Assembly (NCBI RefSeq): GCF_011777505.1
Contig: NZ_JAATJT010000002.1
Span: 434,001 to 498,000 of the forward strand
Direction of reading: 5' to 3'
From: Gaetbulibacter sp. S0825
GTDB taxonomy: Bacteria > Bacteroidota > Bacteroidia > Flavobacteriales > Flavobacteriaceae
Length of the DNA: 64,000 bases
Shown here: piece by piece, positions 25,495 through 33,945 of the stretch
Layout: each line of letters begins with the position of its first letter
Numbering within the stretch: the stretch's first letter is position 1
Translations under genes and position numbers: made by a program
Notes under the pieces: model-generated
What the model saw: the letters and a program-made list of their open reading frames with translations, nothing else
What the model was told of the DNA's origin: nothing
Database searches by the model: none

Positions 25495-25899
25495 TTAATT
25501 CACTTCCTTTTTAACCCAAGTAATAGCAGAATCTATATTATTAAAAAACTTACCTTTAAAATTCAAAAGGCGCTTTTCTAGTTCAAAATTTTTAACAGAA
25601 AGATCAGTATATGCTACGACTGCATTAGCAACTACAGAATCGAATTTATCTGAAATAGGAATCAATTCAAACAAATTTACTGAATAAGGGTATAACCTAT
25701 GGCTAACAATTCCAAAAGGCTTATTTGATCCAAAATTATCAGAACACAAATCGAAAATTTTTAAAAACTCTTTTTCACCAACAATCATGCCTTCAAAAAT
25801 TTCTGTTATAAGAAAGTTTTCGAAGAAATATAGGTTGCCAAATTTTGTTTTAATAGTAGAAATAGCACTACTAGCCAAAGGAGTTTCTTTGATAGTCAT
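25495..25899 (-). CDS. STAS/SpoIIAA-like protein B of a tandem pair
   Basis: This 134-aa protein is a paralogue of the preceding gene. GNLYFFENFLITEIFEG, NKPFGIVSHRLYPYSVNL and VVANAVVAYTD line up with GTLHFFEHIAVVEFNEG, SKPFGIIANRVNSYSISL and NLAAYGIVSYN in the neighbour. The two are separated by 138 bp without a terminator. It is soluble and without catalytic motifs. Transcribed away from menB. Confidence 0.7.
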   Translation of the reverse strand: MTIKETPLASSAISTIKTKFGNLYFFENFLITEIFEGMIVGEKEFLKIFDLCSDNFGSNKPFGIVSHRLYPYSVNLFELIPISDKFDSVVANAVVAYTDLSVKNFELEKRLLNFKGKFFNNIDSAITWVKKEVN

Positions 25900-25999
25900 T
25901 AAGAGGGATTTAATAAGTTACATAAAGTTAAGAAAAAAAAGATGGCTTATTCAATAAACCTATTTTAATATGTATTTTTACACTATATAATTACAAGAA

Positions 26000-26839
26000 A
26001 TGAATACAATAAATTGGAAGGTAGTAAAAGAATATGAAGATATTACCTATAAAAAATCTAATGGTGTAGCTAGAATAGCATTTAACAGACCAAATGTTCG
26101 TAATGCTTTTCGTCCAAAAACGACAAGCGAATTATATGATGCCTTTTATGATGCTAATGAAGACACATCTATTGGTGTTGTACTTTTAAGTGCTGAAGGT
26201 CCTTCATCAAAAGATGGAGTTTATTCGTTCTGCAGTGGAGGCGACCAAAAAGCCAGAGGACATCAAGGGTATGTTGGTGAAGATGGTTACCATCGCTTAA
26301 ATATATTGGAAGTACAACGTTTAATTCGTTTTATGCCTAAAGCAGTTATTGCTGTAGTTTCAGGTTGGGCAGTTGGTGGTGGACATAGCTTGCATGTTGT
26401 TTGTGATTTAACATTGGCGAGTAAAGAGCATGCGATTTTCAAACAAACAGACGCAGATGTTACAAGCTTCGATGGAGGTTACGGTAGTGCCTATTTAGCA
26501 AAAATGGTTGGACAGAAAAAAGCACGTGAAATCTTTTTCTTGGGGAGAAATTATTCTGCTCAAGAAGCCTTTGATATGGGAATGGTAAATGCAGTAATTC
26601 CTCATGAAGAATTAGAAGATATAGCGTATGAGTGGGCTCAAGAAATTTTGGCTAAATCACCAACATCCATAAAAATGCTAAAGTTTGCTATGAATCTCAC
26701 GGACGATGGAATGGTTGGACAGCAAGTATTTGCTGGAGAAGCGACACGTTTAGCCTACATGACCGATGAAGCTAAAGAAGGTCGTGATGCATTCTTAGAA
26801 AAACGTAAACCAAATTTTAATAAAAAATGGATTCCTTAA
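26000..26839 (+). CDS. menB: 1,4-Dihydroxy-2-naphthoyl-CoA synthase
   Basis: The 279-aa crotonase-fold enzyme closes the second ring of the menaquinone head group from o-succinylbenzoyl-CoA. GVARIAFNRPNVRNAFRPKT is the N-terminal crotonase part, SFCSGGDQ and SGWAVGGGHSLHVVCDLTLAS give the oxyanion hole, and QTDADVTSFDGGYGSAYLA and the C-terminal FLEKRKPNF are specific for MenB. Start ATG 26000 fits the family. menA follows after 12 bp. Confidence 0.97.
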   Translation: MNTINWKVVKEYEDITYKKSNGVARIAFNRPNVRNAFRPKTTSELYDAFYDANEDTSIGVVLLSAEGPSSKDGVYSFCSGGDQKARGHQGYVGEDGYHRLNILEVQRLIRFMPKAVIAVVSGWAVGGGHSLHVVCDLTLASKEHAIFKQTDADVTSFDGGYGSAYLAKMVGQKKAREIFFLGRNYSAQEAFDMGMVNAVIPHEELEDIAYEWAQEILAKSPTSIKMLKFAMNLTDDGMVGQQVFAGEATRLAYMTDEAKEGRDAFLEKRKPNFNKKWIP

Positions 26840-26851
26840 ATCTAGTTGTTA

Positions 26852-27763
26852 ATGGAGAAAATTAAATTATGGATTTCGGCTTTTAGATTAAGAACTTTAC
26901 CTCTTTCGGTATCTGGGATTATTATTAGTGCTTGTATAGCGTATTATAATGGGTTCTTTAATGTAACTATTTTCATTTTAACATTATTGGCGACTATTAG
27001 CTTACAAGTGTTATCAAACTTAGCTAATGATTATGGTGATGGAGTTAAGGGAACAGATAACGATGAGCGCATTGGACCAGAGCGTGCATTACAAAGTGGT
27101 AAAATAACTCCTGACGAAATGTTTTCGGCAATTAGAATTAATATTCTAATAGTTATATTATTTGTTTTTTTAACAGTTTACACTTCTTTTGGATCACAAC
27201 ATTTTTTATATGCAATGCTCTTTTTTGTACTAGGAATTATAAGCGTTTTTGCTGCTATTAAGTACACAATTGGTGATTCAGCTTATGGTTATCGTGGTTT
27301 AGGAGATATTGTTGTGTTTATTTTTTTCGGGCTTTTAAGTGTGATAGGTACTTATTTTTTATATGCTAAGCAATTAGATCATGTACTATTTCTGCCTGCT
27401 TGTGCCATTGGCTTGTTAAGTACAGGTGTTTTAAACCTAAATAATATGCGTGATATTGAGTCTGATACATCTGCAAATAAAATTACCGTGGCCGTTAAAT
27501 TGGGGCTTAAAAAAGCAAAGACATATCATGCAATTCTAGTTGTTGGAGCTATTGTTTTAAGTTTGCTATTTGGTGTTTTGTATTATAGGTCTGTTGTTAA
27601 TTTTATTTTTGTAATTGCATTTATTCCATTAATAATACACCTTAAAGCAGTATTAAAAGTTAAGAATCCTAAAGATTTAGACCCACAGTTAAAAGTATTG
27701 GTATTGTCTGCATTTTTGTTAGCAATCTTGTTAGGAATTGGTCAAATAATTAATATTCTTTAA
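26852..27763 (+). CDS. menA: 1,4-Dihydroxy-2-naphthoate polyprenyltransferase
   Basis: The 303-aa membrane enzyme prenylates 1,4-dihydroxy-2-naphthoate. NLANDYGDGVKGTDNDERIGPERAL (about residues 53-77) holds the Asp-rich diphosphate/magnesium motif of UbiA-type prenyltransferases; the second motif is in NNMRDIESDTSANK. About eight or nine transmembrane helices follow. ATG at 26852 is chosen over a TTG at 26846 that would add two residues. It lies 12 bp after menB and 48 bp before the metallo-beta-lactamase gene. Confidence 0.95.
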   Translation: MEKIKLWISAFRLRTLPLSVSGIIISACIAYYNGFFNVTIFILTLLATISLQVLSNLANDYGDGVKGTDNDERIGPERALQSGKITPDEMFSAIRINILIVILFVFLTVYTSFGSQHFLYAMLFFVLGIISVFAAIKYTIGDSAYGYRGLGDIVVFIFFGLLSVIGTYFLYAKQLDHVLFLPACAIGLLSTGVLNLNNMRDIESDTSANKITVAVKLGLKKAKTYHAILVVGAIVLSLLFGVLYYRSVVNFIFVIAFIPLIIHLKAVLKVKNPKDLDPQLKVLVLSAFLLAILLGIGQIINIL

Positions 27764-27811
27764 GTAGATTTTTTGTATTTTCATTTTTAGTATAATAGAA
27801 AAAAATCCTTT

Positions 27812-28489
27812 ATGAAAATCACATTTCTAGGTCACGCAAGTCTTCAAATTAGTATTGGAGATATCACCATTTTAGTAGATCCATTTATTTCTGGAAACCC
27901 TAAAGCGTCACATATTAATGTAGATACTTTAGAAGCCGATTATATTTTGCTAACTCATGCACATCAAGATCATATTCTAGATGTTGAGGCTATTGCAAAG
28001 CGTACTGAAGCGGTTATTGTTTCTAACTACGAAATAGTAACACATTATCAAAATAAAGGGTTGGAAGGTCACCCAATGAATCATGGTGGTAATTGGGATT
28101 TTGAATTCGGTAAACTTAAATACGTAAATGCTATTCACACATCATCGTTTCCAGATGGCAGTTATGGAGGACAACCAGGAGGCTTTGTTATTGAAGGCGA
28201 GCACAAAAACATATACATTGCTGGCGATACAGCCTTGACTTACGATATGAAGCTAATTCCACTGCAAACAAAATTAGACCTTGCTATTTTGCCTATAGGA
28301 GATAATTTTACCATGGGAATAGATGATGCGCTTATGGCTGCAGATTTTGTAGAATGTGATAAAATTTTAGGTTATCATTTTGATACGTTTGGGTATATAG
28401 AAATTGACCATGAAAACGCTAAGCGTAAATTTTTTGAAAATGACAAGGACTTAATGCTTCTTGAAATAGGTGAGTCTTTAGAGCTATAA
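27812..28489 (+). CDS. Metal-dependent hydrolase, UPF0173 type (metallo-beta-lactamase fold)
   Basis: The 225-aa enzyme has the metallo-beta-lactamase fold of UPF0173. The metal-binding motif is LLTHAHQDHILD (about residues 46-57), followed by further ligands in MNHGGNWDF, YIAGDTALTYDMKL and GYHFDTFG. Members are widely conserved, but the substrate is unknown. It abuts menC (0 bp) and lies inside the menaquinone genes, so a shared transcript is likely. Confidence 0.88.
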   Translation: MKITFLGHASLQISIGDITILVDPFISGNPKASHINVDTLEADYILLTHAHQDHILDVEAIAKRTEAVIVSNYEIVTHYQNKGLEGHPMNHGGNWDFEFGKLKYVNAIHTSSFPDGSYGGQPGGFVIEGEHKNIYIAGDTALTYDMKLIPLQTKLDLAILPIGDNFTMGIDDALMAADFVECDKILGYHFDTFGYIEIDHENAKRKFFENDKDLMLLEIGESLEL

Positions 28490-29524
28490 ATGAAAGCATC
28501 CTACAAAAAGTATATATTAGATTTCAAACGACCTAGTGGTACCTCTCGCGGTGTATTAACTCAAAAAGAAACTTGGTTTATTATTTTAGAAAATGATGGT
28601 AAAACTGGAATAGGCGAATGTGGTATTTTAAGAGGCTTGAGTGTTGACGATACTCCTAATTATGAAGAGATACTAAAATGGACCTGTCTAAACATTCATC
28701 TAGGATTAAATGTTTTATTGAATGAACTAGTCGAATTCCCTTCCATTCAATTTGGATTGGAAGTAGCTTTTCGTTCCTTAGAAAAGGATGATAAATTCAC
28801 CTTATTTCCATCAGCTTTTACTAGAGGAGAAGATGCTATACCTATTAATGGTTTAGTTTGGATGGGAGACAAGGCTTTTATGAGTCAACAAATTAAAGAC
28901 AAGATTCAACAAGGCTTTAAATGCATCAAGTTAAAAATTGGAGCTATAGATTTTAAAACAGAACTTGAATTATTAAAATCTATTAGAAAAGAATTTAGCG
29001 TTAACGATATTGAACTTCGTGTTGATGCTAATGGTGCTTTTTTACCAGAAACAGCTTTAGACAAGCTAAAACAATTATCAGAATTGGAATTACACTCCAT
29101 CGAACAGCCAATTAAACAAGGGCAATTTGAAGAAATGGCTAGACTCTGTGAAAGTACACCTTTGCCAATAGCTTTAGACGAAGAATTAATTGGTGTGCTT
29201 TCTTTAACAAAGAAGCAGAAATTATTGCAAACTATAAATCCGCAATGCATTATTTTAAAACCAAGTTTAGTTGGAGGTTATAAAGGCAGTGAAGAATGGA
29301 TAACACTTGCAAAAGAGCAACATATTGATTGGTGGATTACAAGCGCTTTAGAAAGCAATATTGGCTTAAACGCCATTGCGCAATGGACTTATAGTTTAAA
29401 CACTAAGATGTACCAAGGCTTAGGTACAGGAGGTTTGTTTACTAATAATTTTGATTCGCCATTAATAGTAAAAAATGGTACATTGCAACACGAACAAAAT
29501 AGACATTGGAACGTAAACCTATAG
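28490..29524 (+). CDS. menC: o-Succinylbenzoate synthase
   Basis: The 344-aa enolase-superfamily enzyme dehydrates SHCHC to o-succinylbenzoate. The N-terminal cap ends near residue 110. The barrel carries catalytic lysines in GFKCIKLKIGAIDF, metal ligands in LRVDANGAF (Asp), SIEQPI (Glu) and IALDEELIG (Asp/Glu), and a lysine in IILKPSLVGG. The gene starts directly after the previous stop. It precedes the CPBP gene by 3 bp. Confidence 0.93.
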   Translation: MKASYKKYILDFKRPSGTSRGVLTQKETWFIILENDGKTGIGECGILRGLSVDDTPNYEEILKWTCLNIHLGLNVLLNELVEFPSIQFGLEVAFRSLEKDDKFTLFPSAFTRGEDAIPINGLVWMGDKAFMSQQIKDKIQQGFKCIKLKIGAIDFKTELELLKSIRKEFSVNDIELRVDANGAFLPETALDKLKQLSELELHSIEQPIKQGQFEEMARLCESTPLPIALDEELIGVLSLTKKQKLLQTINPQCIILKPSLVGGYKGSEEWITLAKEQHIDWWITSALESNIGLNAIAQWTYSLNTKMYQGLGTGGLFTNNFDSPLIVKNGTLQHEQNRHWNVNL

Positions 29525-29527
29525 AGT

Positions 29528-30496
29528 ATGTATATATCACAAGTTTTTAAAGTTGAACACGATTGGTGGCGTTATATTATTGGTGTAATGGGAGCTATTG
29601 TTGGTGTTGGTGTTTTTTCGATGCCACATTTAATAGCGTTAATGATGAAGGTTTTTGATGGTACCGCTGATCAAGCAAAGTTTGAAGATATGAATTATCT
29701 TTTAAGTTTGTTTGAGCCTAATCTAAACTTGGTATTTATATTATTACCTTTTGTTGGCGGACTTATTTGTTTGCTATTAGTTGTTAAATTTTTGCATAAG
29801 CAGTCTTTTAAAATGCTTACCACATCTAGAGAAAAAATAGATTGGAAACGTTTTTGGTTTGCTTTTTTGTTTTGGGGAATTATATCTTCAGGAATGATAC
29901 TTATGGATTATTTTGTAAGTCCAGAAGGCTACGAACTTAACTTTAATCTAGGCAAATTTTTAGTGTTGTGCATCATTGCTATTTTATTGGTGCCTTTACA
30001 AACAAGCTTTGAAGAATATCTGTTTAGAGGTTATTTGATGCAAGGTATTGGTGCTTTAGTAAAAAATAAATGGGTTCCATTGTTATTTACTTCTGTGGTA
30101 TTTGGTTTACTTCATATTGCTAACCCAGAAATTGAAAAACTGGGATATATCTTGTTAGTATATTACATAGGTACAGGTCTGTTTTTAGGGATTATGACAC
30201 TTATGGATGATGGACTAGAGTTAGCTCTTGGTTTTCATGCAGCCAATAATTTATTTACGGCTTTATTGGTCACGGCAGACTGGACAGCGTTTCAAACAAA
30301 CTCTGTTTTTAAGGATATCTCCGACCCAACTGAAGCTGGGTTTATTGATGTATTTGCGCCTGTATTTATTTTGTTTCCAATACTGCTTTTAATTTTTGCA
30401 AGGGTGTATAAGTGGAACAATTGGAAAGAAAAATTATTTGGACCAGTAGTTGAACCTCCAGAAGAGGATTATAAGGTTTTAGGGGAAGATATTTAA
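29528..30496 (+). CDS. CPBP-family intramembrane metalloprotease
   Basis: The 322-aa membrane protein has about eight helices. The CPBP (Abi/CAAX) motifs are visible: EEYLFRGYLMQGIG (about residues 161-174) with the EExxxR, FGLLHIANPE for the second His, and LGFHAANNLF for the third. Such proteins cleave substrates in the membrane, and some act in prenyl-protein or peptide processing. It is co-transcribed with menC (3 bp) and upstream of menE. The link to menaquinone is contextual. Confidence 0.88.
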   Translation: MYISQVFKVEHDWWRYIIGVMGAIVGVGVFSMPHLIALMMKVFDGTADQAKFEDMNYLLSLFEPNLNLVFILLPFVGGLICLLLVVKFLHKQSFKMLTTSREKIDWKRFWFAFLFWGIISSGMILMDYFVSPEGYELNFNLGKFLVLCIIAILLVPLQTSFEEYLFRGYLMQGIGALVKNKWVPLLFTSVVFGLLHIANPEIEKLGYILLVYYIGTGLFLGIMTLMDDGLELALGFHAANNLFTALLVTADWTAFQTNSVFKDISDPTEAGFIDVFAPVFILFPILLLIFARVYKWNNWKEKLFGPVVEPPEEDYKVLGEDI

Positions 30497-30559
30497 AAAT
30501 TAGTAACTTATTTTAATAGAGAGGGTGATATAATTTTTCTGATTGAAATTGCTTTTAGA

Positions 30560-31660
30560 ATGATTCCAAGTTTCGATAAAATCCATAACAAATTCAAATT
30601 AAATGGTGAGCATTACTACCAAAGCACCTTAAAGGAAGTTGCTTGTGACTTTATTAAAGAAGGTCTGCCATATCAAAAAGTGATTGGCGATTTTTTATTG
30701 GATTGGTTAAATGATAAGGATGCCATCTCTGTAACAACTTCTGGCTCTACTGGAAGCCCTAAATTATTGGCTTTAAAAAAACAGTCTATGGTGCATTCGG
30801 CTCTAGCGACTGGCGATTATTTTGGTCTAGCACCAGGAAATACAGCATTACATTGTTTGCCTACAGGATTTATTGCAGGAAAAATGATGTTGGTAAGAGC
30901 TTTAATTTTAGGGTTAGAACTGGACATTGTAGAGCCAAATTCACAACCACTTTTATTTGTTGATATGCCTTATGATTTCTGTGCAATGGTGCCTTTGCAA
31001 TTACAGAATTCGATTAATCAATTACGTGATATAAAAACCCTTATTGTTGGAGGCGTAGCTGTATCAAACAAGCTCCAAAATAAAATTCAAGAAACCAACT
31101 GCAATATATATGCAACTTACGGTATGACCGAAACCATTACGCATATTGCTGTTAAGAAATTAAACAATTTTTCGTCATTGCGAGGAAGCAAAGCAAAACA
31201 ACCTGATGATGAAACGTTTGAGATACTCCCAAATATTAGCATATCAAAAGATGATAGGGAATGTCTTGTAATAAATGCACCTCAATTAACAGATGTTCCA
31301 GTAGTGACTAACGATATTATTGAACTGTGTTCTAAGAACAGTTTTAAACTGCTTGGTCGTATTGATAACGTCATTAATTCTGGTGGTATAAAATTATTTC
31401 CTGAACAAATAGAAGAGAAATTAGCTCAAGTTATTGAAGCGTCCTTTTTTATTGCCTCTAAAAAAGATGATTCACTAGGTGAGTGTTTAATTTTAGTTGT
31501 TGAAGGCTCTTGTTATGTTGAACACATTGCCGAAATCATAAAAAAACTCCCAAATCTTGATGTCTACGAAATTCCAAAACAGATATTTTGCATCCCTCAA
31601 TTTGCTAGGACAAATTCAGGAAAACTACAACGTAAGCAAACGCTAGAATTATTACAATAA
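30560..31660 (+). CDS. menE: o-Succinylbenzoate-CoA ligase
   Basis: The 366-aa ANL enzyme activates o-succinylbenzoate. VTTSGSTGSPKLLALKK (about residues 58-74) is the P-loop, TYGMTETITHIAVKK the second motif, LLGRIDNVINSGG the hinge, and the catalytic lysine is in NSGKLQRKQTL at the C-terminus. The protein is shorter than E. coli MenE, as is normal in Bacteroidota. Residues about 205-212, reading SSLRGSKAK, come from a CGTCATTGCGAGGAA repeat inserted in frame between TETITHI and the middle domain. The enzyme core stays intact. Confidence 0.92.
   Translation: MIPSFDKIHNKFKLNGEHYYQSTLKEVACDFIKEGLPYQKVIGDFLLDWLNDKDAISVTTSGSTGSPKLLALKKQSMVHSALATGDYFGLAPGNTALHCLPTGFIAGKMMLVRALILGLELDIVEPNSQPLLFVDMPYDFCAMVPLQLQNSINQLRDIKTLIVGGVAVSNKLQNKIQETNCNIYATYGMTETITHIAVKKLNNFSSLRGSKAKQPDDETFEILPNISISKDDRECLVINAPQLTDVPVVTNDIIELCSKNSFKLLGRIDNVINSGGIKLFPEQIEEKLAQVIEASFFIASKKDDSLGECLILVVEGSCYVEHIAEIIKKLPNLDVYEIPKQIFCIPQFARTNSGKLQRKQTLELLQ
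31173..31197. repeat. CGTCATTGCGAGGAA-type repeat fragment inside menE
   Basis: The sequence CGTCATTGCGAGGAAGCAAA here matches a repeat I know from many bacterial genomes, where it often reads CGTCATTGCGAGGAACGAAG and translates as SSLRGTK. It sits in frame in menE and encodes SSLRGSKAK. The fragment is only about 25 bp, so a chance match cannot be ruled out. Confidence 0.5.
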
Positions 31661-31755
31661 GGAGTTCACTCACTCAAAGTACCACTTCACTCATTCTTGG
31701 TTTTAAATATTACTAATTGACTATAGTTTTATATAAACTTTAAAACCGAGACAAG

Positions 31756-33822
31756 ATGAAAACACTTACTACATTAATACTAACGGCATTTATAACAATG
31801 TCTAGTATTGCGCAACAAAGAATGATTAAAGGAAATGTATCTGACCAATCTGGAATACCACTTCCAGGAGTTAATATTATGATTAAAGGAGCAACTACAG
31901 GAACACAATCTGACTTTGATGGTAACTATGAAATACTAACTAATGTTGGAGATGTTTTGGTGTTTACTTATGTAGGCTTAAAAACCTCAGAACAAACGGT
32001 AGGGACTTCAAATACTATTAATGTAACTATGGAAGAAGATGCTGCTCTTTTAGAAGAAGTTGTTGTTATGGGTTATGGATATTCAAGAGTTAGTTATAAA
32101 CCAACCAAAGCACAGCTTAAACGTCAAAAACAAAAAGCATATCATAATAGTATAACTCAGGCGCTTCAAGGGAAAGTAGCTGGTGTACAAATAAGGGGGA
32201 CAGTAGCAAATACTTCAAAAGATCAACCATTATATATTGTTGATGGTGTGCCAATTCAAGCACATTATAATTCAATTATCAAGAATATTGACTCTCAAGA
32301 CATAGACCACATAAATGTTTATAAAGACGCTAAGGCAAAGGCAGTTTTTGGACAGTCTGCAAAAAATGGGTGTATTGTTATTACAACCAAACAGGGTAAT
32401 TATAGAATTGAAAACCAAGAGACGTATGCTCAAATTGACGAAAACAGTTTTAAAAGAACCACTTTAACGCCATTGTCAACCTTTTCGATAGATGTGGATA
32501 AAGCATCTTATAGCAATATTAGAAGGATGATTAATAATGGTCAAAGAATACCTTTCGACGCTGTAAAGATTGAAGAAATGGTTAATTATTTCGATTATAA
32601 TTATCCACAACCTACAGGTAATCATCCATTTTCAATTAACACTGAAGCAGCAGTTACACCATGGAATAGCAATACTAAAATCGTAAAAATTGGTTTACAA
32701 GGAAAAACTTATTTGAATGAAGAATTACCACCGTCTAATCTTACATTTTTAATAGATGTTTCTGGTTCAATGAGTTCAGATAACAAGTTGCCATTACTAA
32801 AATCGGCATTTAAACTATTGGTGAACCAATTGAGAGAGCAGGACAGAGTATCTATTGTGGTGTATGCTGGAGCAGCAGGAGTAGTTTTAAAACCAACCTC
32901 TGGAGCGCATAAAGAAAAAATATTAAGTGCACTAGAACATTTAGAAGCTGGAGGCTCTACCGCTGGTGGTGCAGGAATTGAATTAGCTTATAAATTAGCT
33001 CAGCAAAATTATAAGCGAAAGGGAAATAATAGAGTGATATTAGCTACAGATGGCGATTTTAATGTTGGAAAATCAAGCAACAAAGCTATGGAGAAGCTTA
33101 TAGAAGAAAAAAGAAAATCTGGAGTATACCTGTCAGTTTTAGGATTTGGTTATGGTAATTACAAAGACTCAAAATTAGAAACATTAGCAGATAAAGGCAA
33201 CGGAAACCATGCTTTTATTGATACTATGCAAGAAGCTCAAAAAGTATTTGGTAAAGAATTTGGAGGCACTTTATATACCATTGCTAAGGATGTGAAAATT
33301 CAAGTAGAATTTAATCCTACTAAAGTAAAAGCATACAGATTAATTGGTTATGAAAACCGCCTTTTAAATGACGAAGATTTTATTGATGACACTAAAGATG
33401 CTGGTGAATTAGGTAGTGGACACACTGTAACTGCACTTTATGAAATAATTCCAGTTGGTGTTGAAAGTGAGTATCTAAAAGATGTAGATGATTTAAAATA
33501 CACAAAATCAGTTAATACCAATAGTTTTTCGGATGAGTTTTTAACTGTAAAATTCAGATATAAAAAGCCTAGTGAAGATAAGAGTATAGAAATGATTCAC
33601 ACATTAAAAGATGAGGTTACTGAATCTTCTGAAGATTTAAAATTTGCATCTTCAGTGGCTTTGTTTGGTATGCATTTAAGAAAATCTCAATACTTAAATG
33701 ATTCTAGTATTGATGACGTACTTACTCTTGCTAAAAAATCTAAAGGAGATGATAAAGATGGCTATAGAGCTGAGTTTGTAAGACTCGTTAAGACTATGAA
33801 TTACAAAACATCAAGTCAATGA
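31756..33822 (+). CDS. VWA protein with CarboxypepD_reg and TonB-plug-like N-terminus
   Basis: The 688-aa exported protein has four parts. A signal peptide (to about residue 20) precedes a CarboxypepD_reg-type beta domain (about 23-95, KGNVSDQSGIPLPGVNIMIK). Residues about 100-213 resemble the plug of a TonB-dependent receptor, with QPLYIVDGVPI and NVYKDAKAKAVFGQSAKNGCIVITTK. A YfbK-like VWA region follows: MIDAS motif FLIDVSGSM (334-338 is DVSGS), VILATDGDFNVG for the third ligand. The last 180 residues are beta-rich, like DUF3520. No beta-barrel is present, so it is not a receptor. The plug is probably a protein-interaction module. It is monocistronic and closed by a terminator. Confidence 0.85.
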   Translation: MKTLTTLILTAFITMSSIAQQRMIKGNVSDQSGIPLPGVNIMIKGATTGTQSDFDGNYEILTNVGDVLVFTYVGLKTSEQTVGTSNTINVTMEEDAALLEEVVVMGYGYSRVSYKPTKAQLKRQKQKAYHNSITQALQGKVAGVQIRGTVANTSKDQPLYIVDGVPIQAHYNSIIKNIDSQDIDHINVYKDAKAKAVFGQSAKNGCIVITTKQGNYRIENQETYAQIDENSFKRTTLTPLSTFSIDVDKASYSNIRRMINNGQRIPFDAVKIEEMVNYFDYNYPQPTGNHPFSINTEAAVTPWNSNTKIVKIGLQGKTYLNEELPPSNLTFLIDVSGSMSSDNKLPLLKSAFKLLVNQLREQDRVSIVVYAGAAGVVLKPTSGAHKEKILSALEHLEAGGSTAGGAGIELAYKLAQQNYKRKGNNRVILATDGDFNVGKSSNKAMEKLIEEKRKSGVYLSVLGFGYGNYKDSKLETLADKGNGNHAFIDTMQEAQKVFGKEFGGTLYTIAKDVKIQVEFNPTKVKAYRLIGYENRLLNDEDFIDDTKDAGELGSGHTVTALYEIIPVGVESEYLKDVDDLKYTKSVNTNSFSDEFLTVKFRYKKPSEDKSIEMIHTLKDEVTESSEDLKFASSVALFGMHLRKSQYLNDSSIDDVLTLAKKSKGDDKDGYRAEFVRLVKTMNYKTSSQ

Positions 33823-33862
33823 TTGGTTGGTTCATAAGTAGTTTAGTTTGGACTTGATAATT

Positions 33863-33893
33863 GAGGAGCATTTAAAAGGTGCTCCTCTTTTTT
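33863..33893 (+). terminator. Intrinsic terminator of the VWA gene
   Basis: GAGGAGCA (33863-33870) pairs perfectly with TGCTCCTC (33880-33887) around a 9-nt loop, followed by six T. It separates the VWA gene from the M24 peptidase gene. Confidence 0.85.
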
Positions 33894-33945
33894 GATGTCA
33901 ATTAATTTCTATATTTTTATATCCTAACCAACCAAGATTACCAAT

